DNA of 21,132 bases from IMG/VR virus record IMGVR_UViG_3300032050_013964, positions 1 through 21,132 of that record; one strand, given 5' to 3'. This stretch comes from a virus. The translations under genes and the position numbers were made by a program. Shown here piece after piece: positions 1 through 6,344 of the stretch. Numbering within the stretch: the first letter of the stretch is position 1; every line of letters starts with the position of its first letter. Under the pieces are notes generated by a model. The model did not search any database. It was not told the DNA's origin and saw only the letters and a list, made by a program, of their open reading frames with translations.

Positions 1-89
1 GGTCGGATGTTCTTTTCAAAGAAACTAATTCCTTCGTCTCCATAAGAAATGGACGCAATTGCTAATAATGTTAATAGGATCTTCTTCAT
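1..89 (-). CDS. Exported protein, 5' fragment; probable PSCyt1 (planctomycete-type cytochrome c, DUF1549/DUF1553 class)
   Basis: The gene starts at an ATG at 89 and runs off the left edge after 29 codons plus CC (a proline whatever the third base). The visible protein opens with a Sec-type signal peptide (MKKILLTLLAIASISYG), then DEGISFFEKNIRP. The FFEKxIRP segment is, from memory of the family, the characteristic opening of PSCyt1 domains, which normally continue into a CxxCH haem site followed by DUF1549 and DUF1553. None of those later parts is in the window, so the call rests on a short match. It starts 5 bases after the thyX stop and carries an AATAAATA box exactly 5 bases before the ATG, as the second DUF1501 gene and the fibre gene do. 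PSCyt1 and DUF1501 proteins are usually neighbours in Planctomycetota, and two DUF1501 genes lie upstream here, which supports the call. The alternative is an unrelated exported phage protein. Confidence 0.6.
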   Translation of the reverse strand, partial: MKKILLTLLAIASISYGDEGISFFEKNIR

Positions 90-93
90 ATGT

Positions 94-804
94 TTATTTA
101 TTTTTTGTTAGGGCTTTCCATGACACTGGAAATTTGCTTGATACTAGTTGGTTAATTTGTTCTGCAATCAATCGAGTTTCTGCTTGGGTATCTTTCTTAA
201 GCCGCAATCCGCAAACGCGAGCAAACGCATACAAAGAACCTGTCCAATACCACTCTGTGTACATATTTTGTGGCAGAACCATTCTAGCTTGTTCTGCACA
301 AACTCCTTGCTCCAACATAGCTGTATATAGATTGAGACAAATTGATGCAACGCTTTTAACTGTACAATTTTCAGCAAAGGTTAAATCTACAAATTCATCT
401 TCCATTGAACCTTGTTTCTTGTCTGGATTTTTCTTACGCCATTTTTCAGGAAAATAAAATTCTGGTTCATTGTCTACGTACCGTCTGGAAATTTCATTCC
501 AAACTAAACCTACTTGATGTGTACCTAACTGTCTTGCAACAAATATGGGAGCTTTAATTCTGAACTGTAATTGAGGATGAGCAAAAGGTGACCAGTGATT
601 GTGTTCTGCTAAGAAGTTAATTAACTTCTCATCTCCTTTTTTAAGGACTTCAATAGGACGCTGAGCGATAGTTCTTGAATCTGGAAATATTTCATCTTCA
701 TAACCCACTACATCCCATGTAGATTCTTTATCAAAAGATACTCGAGCTGCGTTTACAACCGTAAGGTCTGTTCCTAATGAGTCAATTAAAGTAACCTTCA
801 TCAT
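94..804 (-). CDS. thyX: Flavin-dependent thymidylate synthase ThyX
   Basis: This 236-residue protein is a ThyX, the FAD- and NADPH-dependent enzyme that methylates dUMP to dTMP using methylene-tetrahydrofolate. Visible family features are the N-terminal VVNAARVSF segment, HWSPFAHPQLQFRIKAPIFVARQ, the NEISRRY block, and the C-terminal part with ARMVLPQNMYTEWYWTGSL and CGLRLKKDTQAETR, which carries the conserved dUMP-site arginine. Length is normal for the family. The signature RHRx7S is altered: the segment reads THQVGLVWNEIS, with one extra residue relative to typical bacterial ThyX. Similar forms occur, as I recall, in phage enzymes. The start lies 1 base after the stop of the upstream gene, so the two are probably co-transcribed. 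Two ATGs are adjacent (804 and 801), and a weak AGGA precedes the second. Phages carry ThyX to raise dTTP supply during replication. Confidence 0.95.
   Translation of the reverse strand: MMKVTLIDSLGTDLTVVNAARVSFDKESTWDVVGYEDEIFPDSRTIAQRPIEVLKKGDEKLINFLAEHNHWSPFAHPQLQFRIKAPIFVARQLGTHQVGLVWNEISRRYVDNEPEFYFPEKWRKKNPDKKQGSMEDEFVDLTFAENCTVKSVASICLNLYTAMLEQGVCAEQARMVLPQNMYTEWYWTGSLYAFARVCGLRLKKDTQAETRLIAEQINQLVSSKFPVSWKALTKNK
95..102 (-). promoter_or_regulatory. T4-late-like promoter box AATAAATA before the PSCyt1-like gene
   Basis: On the minus strand AATAAATA is followed by AACAT and then the ATG at 89. It overlaps the thyX stop codon. The box and its 5-base spacing match those before 3492, 7610, 7658, 11433 and 13741. 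It could instead be an A/T-rich translation-start context. Confidence 0.45.
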
Positions 805-805
805 C

Positions 806-1165
806 CTATTTTGACATAGGATTGAAATAAATCAAACCAGGATACTTAATCGAAAATAAAAGAAATTTTTGTTTATCCGTTATTTTATAATAATGAACCG
901 CGCGATTTTCACCTGGATGCACCCTTTTACTGGTAAAGACTAATCCATACTTTTCGGGATGTACTCTGCAAGTATATATGCTCGATGATGTATATTTTTT
1001 ACTATTTCGTATGCCTCTACCGTTCCAATAATGTGGTAAAAAAATTGATTCCCCTTGTGTAAAATAATTGCCTTCGAAATCATAATACCCACTACTGATC
1101 AATCGTTCACCTTGGATATATGCTTCATAAGCAGACTTCTTCCATCTAAGGATTACTCTCTTCAT
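806..1165 (-). CDS. Conserved-looking hypothetical protein, 119 residues
   Basis: I do not recognise this family. The protein is basic and rich in aromatic residues, with many tyrosines, no signal peptide and no membrane segment. The fragments WKKSAYEAYIQGERLISSGYYDF and YGLVFTSKRVHPGENRAVHYYK suggest a small beta-rich domain, but I see no catalytic motif. It ends 1 base before thyX and probably shares its transcript. A promoter-like element (GAAACCCTTTATAAT) ends 6 bases before the ATG, making this the likely first gene of the 1165-to-94 transcript. No Shine-Dalgarno sequence is present. Confidence 0.75.
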   Translation of the reverse strand: MKRVILRWKKSAYEAYIQGERLISSGYYDFEGNYFTQGESIFLPHYWNGRGIRNSKKYTSSSIYTCRVHPEKYGLVFTSKRVHPGENRAVHYYKITDKQKFLLFSIKYPGLIYFNPMSK

Positions 1166-1171
1166 AAGGTA

Positions 1172-1186
1172 ATTATAAAGGGTTTC
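1172..1186 (-). promoter_or_regulatory. Class A promoter motif GAAACCCTTTATAAT
   Basis: On the minus strand the 15-mer contains a perfect TATAAT hexamer 6 bases before the ATG at 1165. A CTGACA sequence lies 19 bases upstream of TATAAT and could serve as a weak -35 box. The 15-mer matches the recurrent GAAACCCCTTAAAAT motif seen before other genes here. Initiation about 7 bases after TATAAT would fall on the ATG. Confidence 0.6.
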
Positions 1187-1270
1187 GGACGGTTTTTGTC
1201 AGAGTGATTAAGGAGCCTCGGACACAGTGCTCCACCGTGACACTCAAGTGCACGTGACCAGCGTGAATTC
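1187..1270. other. Relatively GC-rich intergenic segment with two potential hairpins
   Basis: This gap between a DUF1501 gene and the 119-residue gene is visibly richer in G and C than its surroundings. It holds GGAGC (1212-1216) pairing with GCTCC (1229-1233) across a 12-base loop. A second stem, CGTG-a-CACT (1236-1244), can pair with AGTG-CACG (1247-1254) with one bulged A; in practice the loop would be about 4 bases. Neither hairpin is followed by a T run on the minus strand, so a simple intrinsic terminator is not supported. No tRNA fold is evident. It may be a structured untranslated RNA element or a processing site. Confidence 0.35.
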
Positions 1271-2635
1271 TTATGCAATGATTTCCTTGATGATCTCTCC
1301 GTAATTATCGGTCAAACGGAAGTCCCTACCATTATATCGATATGTCAATTGCGTATGGTCGAATCCAAGCAACCTTAAGACCGTTGCATGGAAATCATGT
1401 ACTGTAACAGGATCTTCTGCTACATTCTTACCAATCTCATCCGACTTACCATAACGAATACCTCCTTTTACGCCGCCGCCTGCCATCCACATAGAAAATG
1501 CTTTGCTATGATGATCTCTACCAGAACGTTCATTTACACGACCAGGGGTAGTTACTGTTCTACCAAATTCTCCGCCCCAAATAATGAGAGTAGAATCTAA
1601 GAGACCTCTTTGTTTCAAATCTTTAATAAGAGCAGCTGCTGGTGTATCTATAGCACCACCCACTCTGGTTACATTTGTTTTTACATCAGTATGATGATCC
1701 CATCCTCCAGCTTCAATTTGAACGAAGCGTACACCCCTTTCAACCAATCTACGTGCAACTAATAGTTTAGCTCCTAATTCTGTATTTCCATACATTTCTC
1801 TGGTTGAATCAGATTCTTTTTTAATATCAAAAGCATCTGTTGCTGCTGCTTGCATTCTAAATGCTAATTCAAATGATTCAATGCGTGCTTCAAGTTGTTC
1901 GTCTTTTTGAACTCTTTGTTCATGCATTAAATTCAATTTCTTCGAAAGATCAATTTGATTCTTTTGTGAATCATTTGTTGTGAATTCAGAAAAGAGATTT
2001 GGTAATACTTTATTCGGCGCAGCATTACGATTGAAGTTTGCTACTGAACCTTGGAATAAAGAAGGTAGGAAAGAAGATTGTCGCCATTCAGCGGCGCCGC
2101 CTAAAGTGATAAATCCGGGTAAGCTTTGATTCTCTGTCCCCAATCCATAAAGGGTCCAAGAACCCAAAGAAGGCTTAGGAAGAACTAATGATCCCGTATG
2201 AATCAATTTAGCAGCAGGACCATGTGCAGGTACATCTGTTGTTACAGAATTGATAAGGCACATTTCATCTGCAACTGTTTGCAGCTGAGGAAATGCATCA
2301 GAAATATGAATTCCTGACTTACCTGATGGTGTAAAGTTAAATGGAGTATAAAAAATCTCTCTTTGGCCACCATCTGAAGAAGTGCCATCAAACTTTTTCA
2401 TTTCTGGCTTATAATCAAAAGTATCCAGGTGAGAAGGTGCACCGCCAGCAAAAATATGAATAACAGCTTTAGCCTTACCCTGTAAAGGAGCTTTACGTGG
2501 CTTAAGGGGGCTTTCTGCTGCCTGAAGATCTTGGAGGATTGTAGCCAATGCTACACCACCAACACCAAAACTGGTTTTTGTTAGGAACTCTCTTCTTGAA
2601 GAGACATCAAATCGTGTATTGCAAAGGTAATCCAT
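1271..2635 (-). CDS. DUF1501 protein A, Tat-exported, alkaline phosphatase/sulfatase-like fold
   Basis: This 454-residue protein has a twin-arginine signal (SSRREFLTK, arginines 14-15, then a hydrophobic stretch at about 23-34), so it would be exported folded through the host Tat system. The body matches DUF1501: the N-terminal block IHIFAGGAPSHLDTFDYKPE has the GGxSHxDTFD motif, LVARRLVERGVRFVQIE precedes GWDHH (about 310-314), and EFGRT (about 355) and SGRDHH (about 372) follow. These Asp and His positions correspond to expected metal-site residues. The family is abundant in Planctomycetota and Verrucomicrobiota, usually beside DUF1549/DUF1553 (PSCyt1) proteins, and its substrate is not established. 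The gene looks intact. It is preceded by a perfect TATAAATA box 7 bases before the ATG. In a phage genome it is an unusual cargo gene; a secreted hydrolase acting on the host envelope or matrix is only a guess. Confidence 0.9.
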   Translation of the reverse strand: MDYLCNTRFDVSSRREFLTKTSFGVGGVALATILQDLQAAESPLKPRKAPLQGKAKAVIHIFAGGAPSHLDTFDYKPEMKKFDGTSSDGGQREIFYTPFNFTPSGKSGIHISDAFPQLQTVADEMCLINSVTTDVPAHGPAAKLIHTGSLVLPKPSLGSWTLYGLGTENQSLPGFITLGGAAEWRQSSFLPSLFQGSVANFNRNAAPNKVLPNLFSEFTTNDSQKNQIDLSKKLNLMHEQRVQKDEQLEARIESFELAFRMQAAATDAFDIKKESDSTREMYGNTELGAKLLVARRLVERGVRFVQIEAGGWDHHTDVKTNVTRVGGAIDTPAAALIKDLKQRGLLDSTLIIWGGEFGRTVTTPGRVNERSGRDHHSKAFSMWMAGGGVKGGIRYGKSDEIGKNVAEDPVTVHDFHATVLRLLGFDHTQLTYRYNGRDFRLTDNYGEIIKEIIA

Positions 2636-2642
2636 ACACTAT

Positions 2643-2650
2643 TATTTATA
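2643..2650 (-). promoter_or_regulatory. T4-late-type promoter TATAAATA before DUF1501 protein A
   Basis: An exact match to the T4 late promoter consensus TATAAATA on the minus strand, 7 bases before the ATG at 2635. It lies directly downstream of an 18-base perfect palindrome (2652-2669). Confidence 0.6.
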
Positions 2651-2651
2651 C

Positions 2652-2669
2652 ATTTTGATATATCAAAAT
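2652..2669. repeat. 18-base perfect palindrome ATTTTGATATATCAAAAT
   Basis: The palindrome spans the stop codon of the 156-residue gene and ends 1 base before the TATAAATA box for DUF1501 protein A. It could be a repressor or activator site or an RNA hairpin. No T run follows on the minus strand, so it is not a convincing terminator. Part of the symmetry may be chance in A/T-rich DNA. Confidence 0.4.
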
Positions 2670-3133
2670 CCACTACGTGTTGTGGATTTTCGGAAAGCAG
2701 CAAGTGATTCTCTTCTTTCAATATATTTTTTACTATTACGACGTATGGGTTTAAGACCGGTGCCTCTAGCCATAATGTCCGTTGCAATATCAAAAGCTGT
2801 GTTATTTACTGCTCTTCCATCTGATAAGCTATTTTTTATGGATTTGAGAAAATTAACACCTCTTTTTGTACCTAGCAATTCGCACATAAAGATATGTTTG
2901 TTAATCTCTGTTATCAATTCAACATTCTTCTCAGCCAGTGTTGCTAGATGTTGATCGATCTCTTCAATAATATTTTTATTTTGTTTTAAATATTCACTAA
3001 CCTCATCCAATGGATGGACCCTCTTTGTTTTAGTTGGTTTTTCATAACTAGCTATCCATTTAATATAATATGGATCTAGTAATTTTACTTCGTCAACAGT
3101 TTTGCCGCAATATTTGCCATAGTTTAAAACCAT
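2663..3133 (-). CDS. Small protein with ExoX C-terminal-like domain
   Basis: The first about 30 residues read NYGKYCGKTVDEVKLLDPYYIKWIAS, which fits the pattern GKYxGKxxxEVxxxDPxYxxWxxS. This pattern is typical of the small C-terminal domain of exodeoxyribonuclease X-like proteins and related stand-alone phage proteins. No nuclease active site (DEDD) is present in the 156 residues, so this is the accessory domain without the catalytic part. Residues about 45-100 look helical, with a probable coiled coil (EYLKQNKNIIEEIDQHLATLAEKN), and the C-terminus is basic, consistent with nucleic-acid contact. A GATACCCCTTAAAAT motif ends 5 bases before the ATG. Function unknown; a DNA-processing accessory role is inference. 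Confidence 0.75.
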   Translation of the reverse strand: MVLNYGKYCGKTVDEVKLLDPYYIKWIASYEKPTKTKRVHPLDEVSEYLKQNKNIIEEIDQHLATLAEKNVELITEINKHIFMCELLGTKRGVNFLKSIKNSLSDGRAVNNTAFDIATDIMARGTGLKPIRRNSKKYIERRESLAAFRKSTTRSGF

Positions 3134-3138
3134 GACTT

Positions 3139-3153
3139 ATTTTAAGGGGTATC
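3139..3153 (-). promoter_or_regulatory. Class A promoter motif GATACCCCTTAAAAT
   Basis: Minus-strand 15-mer differing at one position from the GAAACCCCTTAAAAT copy at 10264-10278, ending 5 bases before the ATG at 3133. Placed in the short gap after the 72-residue gene. Confidence 0.55.
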
Positions 3154-3155
3154 GT

Positions 3156-3374
3156 TTAATCTTCTAACTTTTCAGTAAAATTAAAATCATATCTGAATGA
3201 TTTTACTTCATGACCTGTATATTCTTTGATATGCCCTAAAAATTCTGATTCGATATATTCTTTGCTGATATTTTCTTCAACTCCAAAAATAAGTGAAGCA
3301 GGTCTTTCATCAATTACACCTTCCGCAACTGGTTCTACATATTCTATCTCCGTGATGTTTACAATGTGTGGCAT
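3156..3374 (-). CDS. Hypothetical acidic protein, 72 residues
   Basis: I do not recognise this small acidic protein, which begins MPHIVNITEIEYVEPV. It has no signal peptide, membrane segment or known motif. Its alternation of acidic and hydrophobic residues suggests a single compact domain. Its start lies inside the preceding 60-residue coiled-coil gene (65-base overlap in a different frame), which is a large overlap even for a phage. It ends just upstream of the class A promoter for the ExoX-C-like gene. No Shine-Dalgarno sequence; the A-rich run ATCAAAAAAT precedes the ATG. Confidence 0.65.
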   Translation of the reverse strand: MPHIVNITEIEYVEPVAEGVIDERPASLIFGVEENISKEYIESEFLGHIKEYTGHEVKSFRYDFNFTEKLED

Positions 3375-3492
3375 ATTTTTTGATTTCTAATTTAAATTTT
3401 TCTAGTTCTTTTTCAAGAACTTCTTTCTGAAATTTCAAAGAAATTACTTCTTGTTCTAAGATAGAAACCTTCATTTGAAGATCTTCAGACAT
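3310..3492 (-). CDS. Hypothetical small coiled-coil protein, 60 residues
   Basis: Residues 1-41 form a likely heptad coiled coil (MSEDLQMKVSILEQEVISLK, continuing to KLEIKKYA). The tail is rich in Cys and His (CKHHGDRICRTSCGRC), which could bind a metal but is also the part that overlaps the next gene in another frame, so the tail may be shaped by that overlap. The start codon lies 12 bases after the uvsE stop and has TAAATA exactly 5 bases before it. Either this gene or the 72-residue gene could be spurious, but the clear coiled coil and start context favour it. Confidence 0.6.
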   Translation of the reverse strand: MSEDLQMKVSILEQEVISLKFQKEVLEKELEKFKLEIKKYATHCKHHGDRICRTSCGRCN

Positions 3493-3497
3493 GAAAA

Positions 3498-3503
3498 TAT
3501 TTA
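3498..3503 (-). promoter_or_regulatory. TAAATA box 5 bases before the coiled-coil ATG
   Basis: Minus-strand ACTAAATA, then TTTTC, then the ATG at 3492. One of six start codons in this window with TAAATA at this exact spacing. It sits in the short gap after uvsE. Confidence 0.4.
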
Positions 3504-3504
3504 G

Positions 3505-4392
3505 TCAAAAAATATAATGTTTTTGTCTAATATCTAAAATAGCTAGATTTTTTTGTTTGGCTTCAATTTCCAAATCCATATCAGAGTATCTAGGTAATTC
3601 TTTAATGTAGTCTGAATGTGATCTATCTAATGAATGATCTCTACCTTCACTATAGTGGAATAAAGGTTTTACTCCATATCTAGCCCATGAACTAACACAC
3701 GCTTCATGAGCTTTCCATTCCGGCTCTCCTTCATTATTAATTAATCTATGATGATAGTCTAAAGTAACAGGGGTATTGGGAAATGCTCTATGAATCTTTT
3801 GCCATGTCCAATAACTTTTATCTTCATTTTCAAATACTAGTCTAGTTCGAACTTTTATCGATAATTTATCTATATTTAAAAGCGCTGCATTGATAGCTTC
3901 CTGAGATCTTTTTCCATTAGACAGATGAATGTTGATGGGATATTGAAAGTTCTCCGGAATTCCTAAATTTGACATGATAGCTCCGTGCATTTCAAGATTA
4001 ATTAATGAAGAAGAAGATATTTTTTTATCCGGATTAGTAATAATACAAAATTGTGAAGGATGCATTGACAATCTACCACCCAAAGAAATATATTCATTAA
4101 TTTTATTTCTTGACATTAACCAATATACTTTATTATCGATATAATCATTAAAGAAATCAGAATAAGGTTCTAGATCAGCTAAAGGAAATAAAGAAGATGA
4201 AATTCTATAATGCCAAATATTATTATTAATACAATAATCTACTACTTTGCATAATTCATTTAAATTATGATCATAGATATTTTTTAATTTATTGTATATT
4301 TTATCATTATTCTTTTTAGCCCATGTAACTGTGGTAGACTTAAATTCACTAGCTTCGTTACCCAATAATAAACAACATAATCCTAATCTCAT
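3505..4392 (-). CDS. uvsE: UV damage endonuclease UvsE (UvdE family)
   Basis: This 295-residue protein matches UV damage endonuclease, a TIM-barrel metal-dependent enzyme that nicks DNA 5' to cyclobutane dimers and 6-4 photoproducts to start alternative excision repair. Visible family blocks, in order, are MRLGLCC at the start, RLSMHPSQF (residues about 107-115, family HPGQ), NIHLSNGKR (154-162), LVFENED (185-191), VTLDYHHR (209-216), HYSEGRD (246-252) with a downstream DYI, and DMDLEIEAKQKNLAIL (271-286). These supply the His, Glu and Asp metal ligands expected of the family. Length is typical. Its start overlaps the stop of the upstream lipoprotein gene by 4 bases (ATGA), indicating translational coupling. 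A second UV-lesion enzyme-family gene lies at 10973-11428. Confidence 0.92.
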   Translation of the reverse strand: MRLGLCCLLLGNEASEFKSTTVTWAKKNNDKIYNKLKNIYDHNLNELCKVVDYCINNNIWHYRISSSLFPLADLEPYSDFFNDYIDNKVYWLMSRNKINEYISLGGRLSMHPSQFCIITNPDKKISSSSLINLEMHGAIMSNLGIPENFQYPINIHLSNGKRSQEAINAALLNIDKLSIKVRTRLVFENEDKSYWTWQKIHRAFPNTPVTLDYHHRLINNEGEPEWKAHEACVSSWARYGVKPLFHYSEGRDHSLDRSHSDYIKELPRYSDMDLEIEAKQKNLAILDIRQKHYIF

Positions 4393-5141
4393 AAACTATT
4401 AATATTCCATTTTAAAACATGATCCGGCCTCTGATAACCATACTTATAATGGAGGGTTTCATGATCTTTAATACCCCTTTCTTCATAAATTTCTTTTGCA
4501 AGATCCATTAAGCAATCTTCAGTAGGAACGTATGTTGATAAATGACTGCAAGCTGATTGTACTAATTGCCAATATTTCCAACCAGCTGGTGTTTTAATAT
4601 CCAACACCTGTGGATATTTATTATAAATTCTCCAGATATTTTTTTCATTGAAATGGCCTTTAAATTTTTCCACATATTTAAAGTCTTTAACAACATCGAA
4701 TTTGTTGATATTGGGATAAAGAATTGGTTCGCCGTTAGGTTGCCAGAAAGGATATGATACCTTTTCTGACTGCAATGTTTTATCATTTAAATATTCATCA
4801 TTTACTGGTAATAGGCTGTCATGTTTCTTAACAGCATTATCTTCAGCAATATTTAAAATATTAAATAATTGATTTTTTAATTTTGCTTCTTCCTTATCTA
4901 ATTCTCTAATTTTTAAGTAAGTATTCTCTCTAGCATTCGGTGATTGAATTTCTCTATAGAGTTTTTCGAATAATGCTTTTTCTTCTTTGATTTTTTGAAT
5001 ACGAAATTCAAAGGCTTCTTTTTTTGTTAGAAGTGTTGGTGTATATTCAAGAATTACATCATTGGGGATAAAAACCTTTTCTTCTGGTTTGCATGCAATC
5101 AGGAAGATGGCAACGAGAGGAATAATTTTACTTAGTTTCAT
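4389..5141 (-). CDS. Predicted lipoprotein with coiled-coil segment, 250 residues
   Basis: The N-terminus MKLSKIIPLVAIFLIAC is a classical lipoprotein signal with lipobox LIAC (Cys17), so the mature protein would be lipid-anchored in the host envelope. Residues about 40-95 are charged and heptad-like (KIKEEKALFEKLYREIQ and IRELDKEEAKLKNQLFNIL). The C-terminal half is a separate aromatic-rich region with several Trp and Tyr residues (FWQPNGEPILYP, GWKYWQLVQSACSHL). I do not recognise the family. It overlaps the upstream lipoprotein gene by 14 bases and the uvsE start by 4 bases, so all three are likely co-translated. A role in superinfection exclusion, envelope modification or lysis is possible but unproven. 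Confidence 0.8.
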   Translation of the reverse strand: MKLSKIIPLVAIFLIACKPEEKVFIPNDVILEYTPTLLTKKEAFEFRIQKIKEEKALFEKLYREIQSPNARENTYLKIRELDKEEAKLKNQLFNILNIAEDNAVKKHDSLLPVNDEYLNDKTLQSEKVSYPFWQPNGEPILYPNINKFDVVKDFKYVEKFKGHFNEKNIWRIYNKYPQVLDIKTPAGWKYWQLVQSACSHLSTYVPTEDCLMDLAKEIYEERGIKDHETLHYKYGYQRPDHVLKWNINSL

Positions 5142-5697
5142 TTTGGATCATTCTTTCTTCATTAAGAGATACTTGTAATAGAGCTTCAGATCTACTAGCT
5201 TTCTCTCTTAAGGATTCAACAAGATTATCGATGGTTTCTTTTCGCTTCTCATATGCAGATACTGTAGGTAGATCTGTAGTAGTCTTAGCCATGGCAGTAT
5301 TGATATATGTTTCGTCTTTAATCAAACGAATCTCTTCTCTTTTCCTTTCTAGAACTTCATAGAAGTCATTTAGCTCTCTTTCCGCTTTTGGAATCCTATC
5401 ATGAAGCATAGCTAGCTTTTGATCTAAGAAAGACGATCTGGTAATCTTGCCGTCTGCCATGGCTTGATCTGATTGCTTCTGAAAAAGAATTTCCATAGTA
5501 CGAAGTCTTACTAACCTTTCTTTTAAGACACCATATTGCCTACGATAAAATTCAATAGCAGCTTCTCCTTCACCAACTTGCTGCAGCAATTTATCTTCTT
5601 GTTTATCTCTAAAAACAGTGAGAGCCACATCTGTTTTCTCTGTGCAAGAGATAAGTGTGGCTCCTACTAGGACTGAACAAATGAGGATCTTTTTCAT
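5128..5697 (-). CDS. Predicted lipoprotein, long coiled coil, 189 residues
   Basis: The signal peptide MKKILICSVLVGATLISC ends in lipobox LISC (Cys18). The mature part is almost entirely charged and helical, with heptad-like stretches (FYRRQYGVLKERLVRLRTME, ELNDFYEVLERKREEIRLIK and the C-terminal NLVESLREKASRSEALLQ), suggesting an extended periplasmic coiled coil. I do not recognise the family. It is followed by a second lipoprotein gene overlapping by 14 bases. A class A promoter motif ends 6 bases before the ATG, with GGGGAT directly before the start, the only Shine-Dalgarno-like sequence here, though very close to the ATG. It is the first gene of the lipoprotein-lipoprotein-uvsE unit. Confidence 0.82.
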   Translation of the reverse strand: MKKILICSVLVGATLISCTEKTDVALTVFRDKQEDKLLQQVGEGEAAIEFYRRQYGVLKERLVRLRTMEILFQKQSDQAMADGKITRSSFLDQKLAMLHDRIPKAERELNDFYEVLERKREEIRLIKDETYINTAMAKTTTDLPTVSAYEKRKETIDNLVESLREKASRSEALLQVSLNEERMIQNETK

Positions 5698-5703
5698 ATC
5701 CCC

Positions 5704-5718
5704 ATTTTAAATGGTTTC
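5704..5718 (-). promoter_or_regulatory. Class A promoter motif GAAACCATTTAAAAT
   Basis: Minus-strand match to GAAACCCCTTAAAAT at 13 of 15 positions, ending 6 bases before the ATG at 5697. It lies in the 22-base gap after the coiled-coil gene that ends at 5720. Confidence 0.5.
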
Positions 5719-5719
5719 C

Positions 5720-6340
5720 TTAATCAATCAAATTAGATTCTTCAAAAGCATCTTCAACTTCGCTAGTAGCTTCTTCCATTTCGGCTTTGATTTTGCTTTT
5801 AAGATTAAGAAGCTTACTTTCAAAGTCTCCTAACTTTTGTTTCAATGAAAGAATTTCTTCTTGCTTTGTATTAAGTTGTGAATTTAAATCAGCTACAATA
5901 GTATTTTGTTCTGTAATTTTAATTTGCAAATCATTAACAGAACCTTGAATAGATGCTAATTCGGCATTTTTTGATTCTACTGTATTAGAGAGATCTGCAA
6001 TAGATGAATCTTTAGATTCTAATTGTGATTGGAAAAAATCCCTTTCACCGCGCACAGCTTCTAAAACGGAACGCATAGCATCCAATTCTGCGGTTGAATT
6101 TGAAGAATTAGATACAAACATATCATAGTTTTGCTGCACAGAAGTTAATTGATTTTGCAAATCACTTACTCTGCCCCATGCCATATCCTTTTCGTTTACC
6201 ATGTTTTGGTAATCTTGAGGATTTACATAGTTCCAAGTACTAGTCTGTGCTTCACTAAGATAATTGTTTAATTGTGATAACTCATTATTTTTATCATTAA
6301 TGAGTTCTTGAATAATTTGTGTTACTCTATATTGATCCAT
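5720..6340 (-). CDS. Coiled-coil protein, 206 residues
   Basis: No known family is recognisable. From about residue 75 to 195 the sequence is a near-continuous coiled coil (ERDFFQSQLESKDSSIADLS, NAELASIQGSVNDLQIKITE, KQEEILSLKQKLGDFESKLL), and the N-terminal part is helical with aromatic residues. There is no signal peptide, so it should be cytoplasmic or in the virion. The start is 4 bases after the stop of the DUF1501 gene at 6345, so it is probably translated from the same mRNA. The end is acidic. Such proteins can be structural spacers or scaffolds, but the sequence does not decide this. Confidence 0.8.
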   Translation of the reverse strand: MDQYRVTQIIQELINDKNNELSQLNNYLSEAQTSTWNYVNPQDYQNMVNEKDMAWGRVSDLQNQLTSVQQNYDMFVSNSSNSTAELDAMRSVLEAVRGERDFFQSQLESKDSSIADLSNTVESKNAELASIQGSVNDLQIKITEQNTIVADLNSQLNTKQEEILSLKQKLGDFESKLLNLKSKIKAEMEEATSEVEDAFEESNLID

Positions 6341-6344
6341 AAAA

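Noticed and set aside
1212-1254. tRNA-like sequence in the GC-rich gap
   Set aside because: Stems do not combine into a cloverleaf, and no matching acceptor stem, anticodon arm or T-arm sequence is present.
4389-5697. The two lipoproteins as an inner/outer spanin pair
   Set aside because: Both have lipoboxes and neither has an N-terminal membrane anchor typical of an inner-membrane spanin; no holin or endolysin is nearby.
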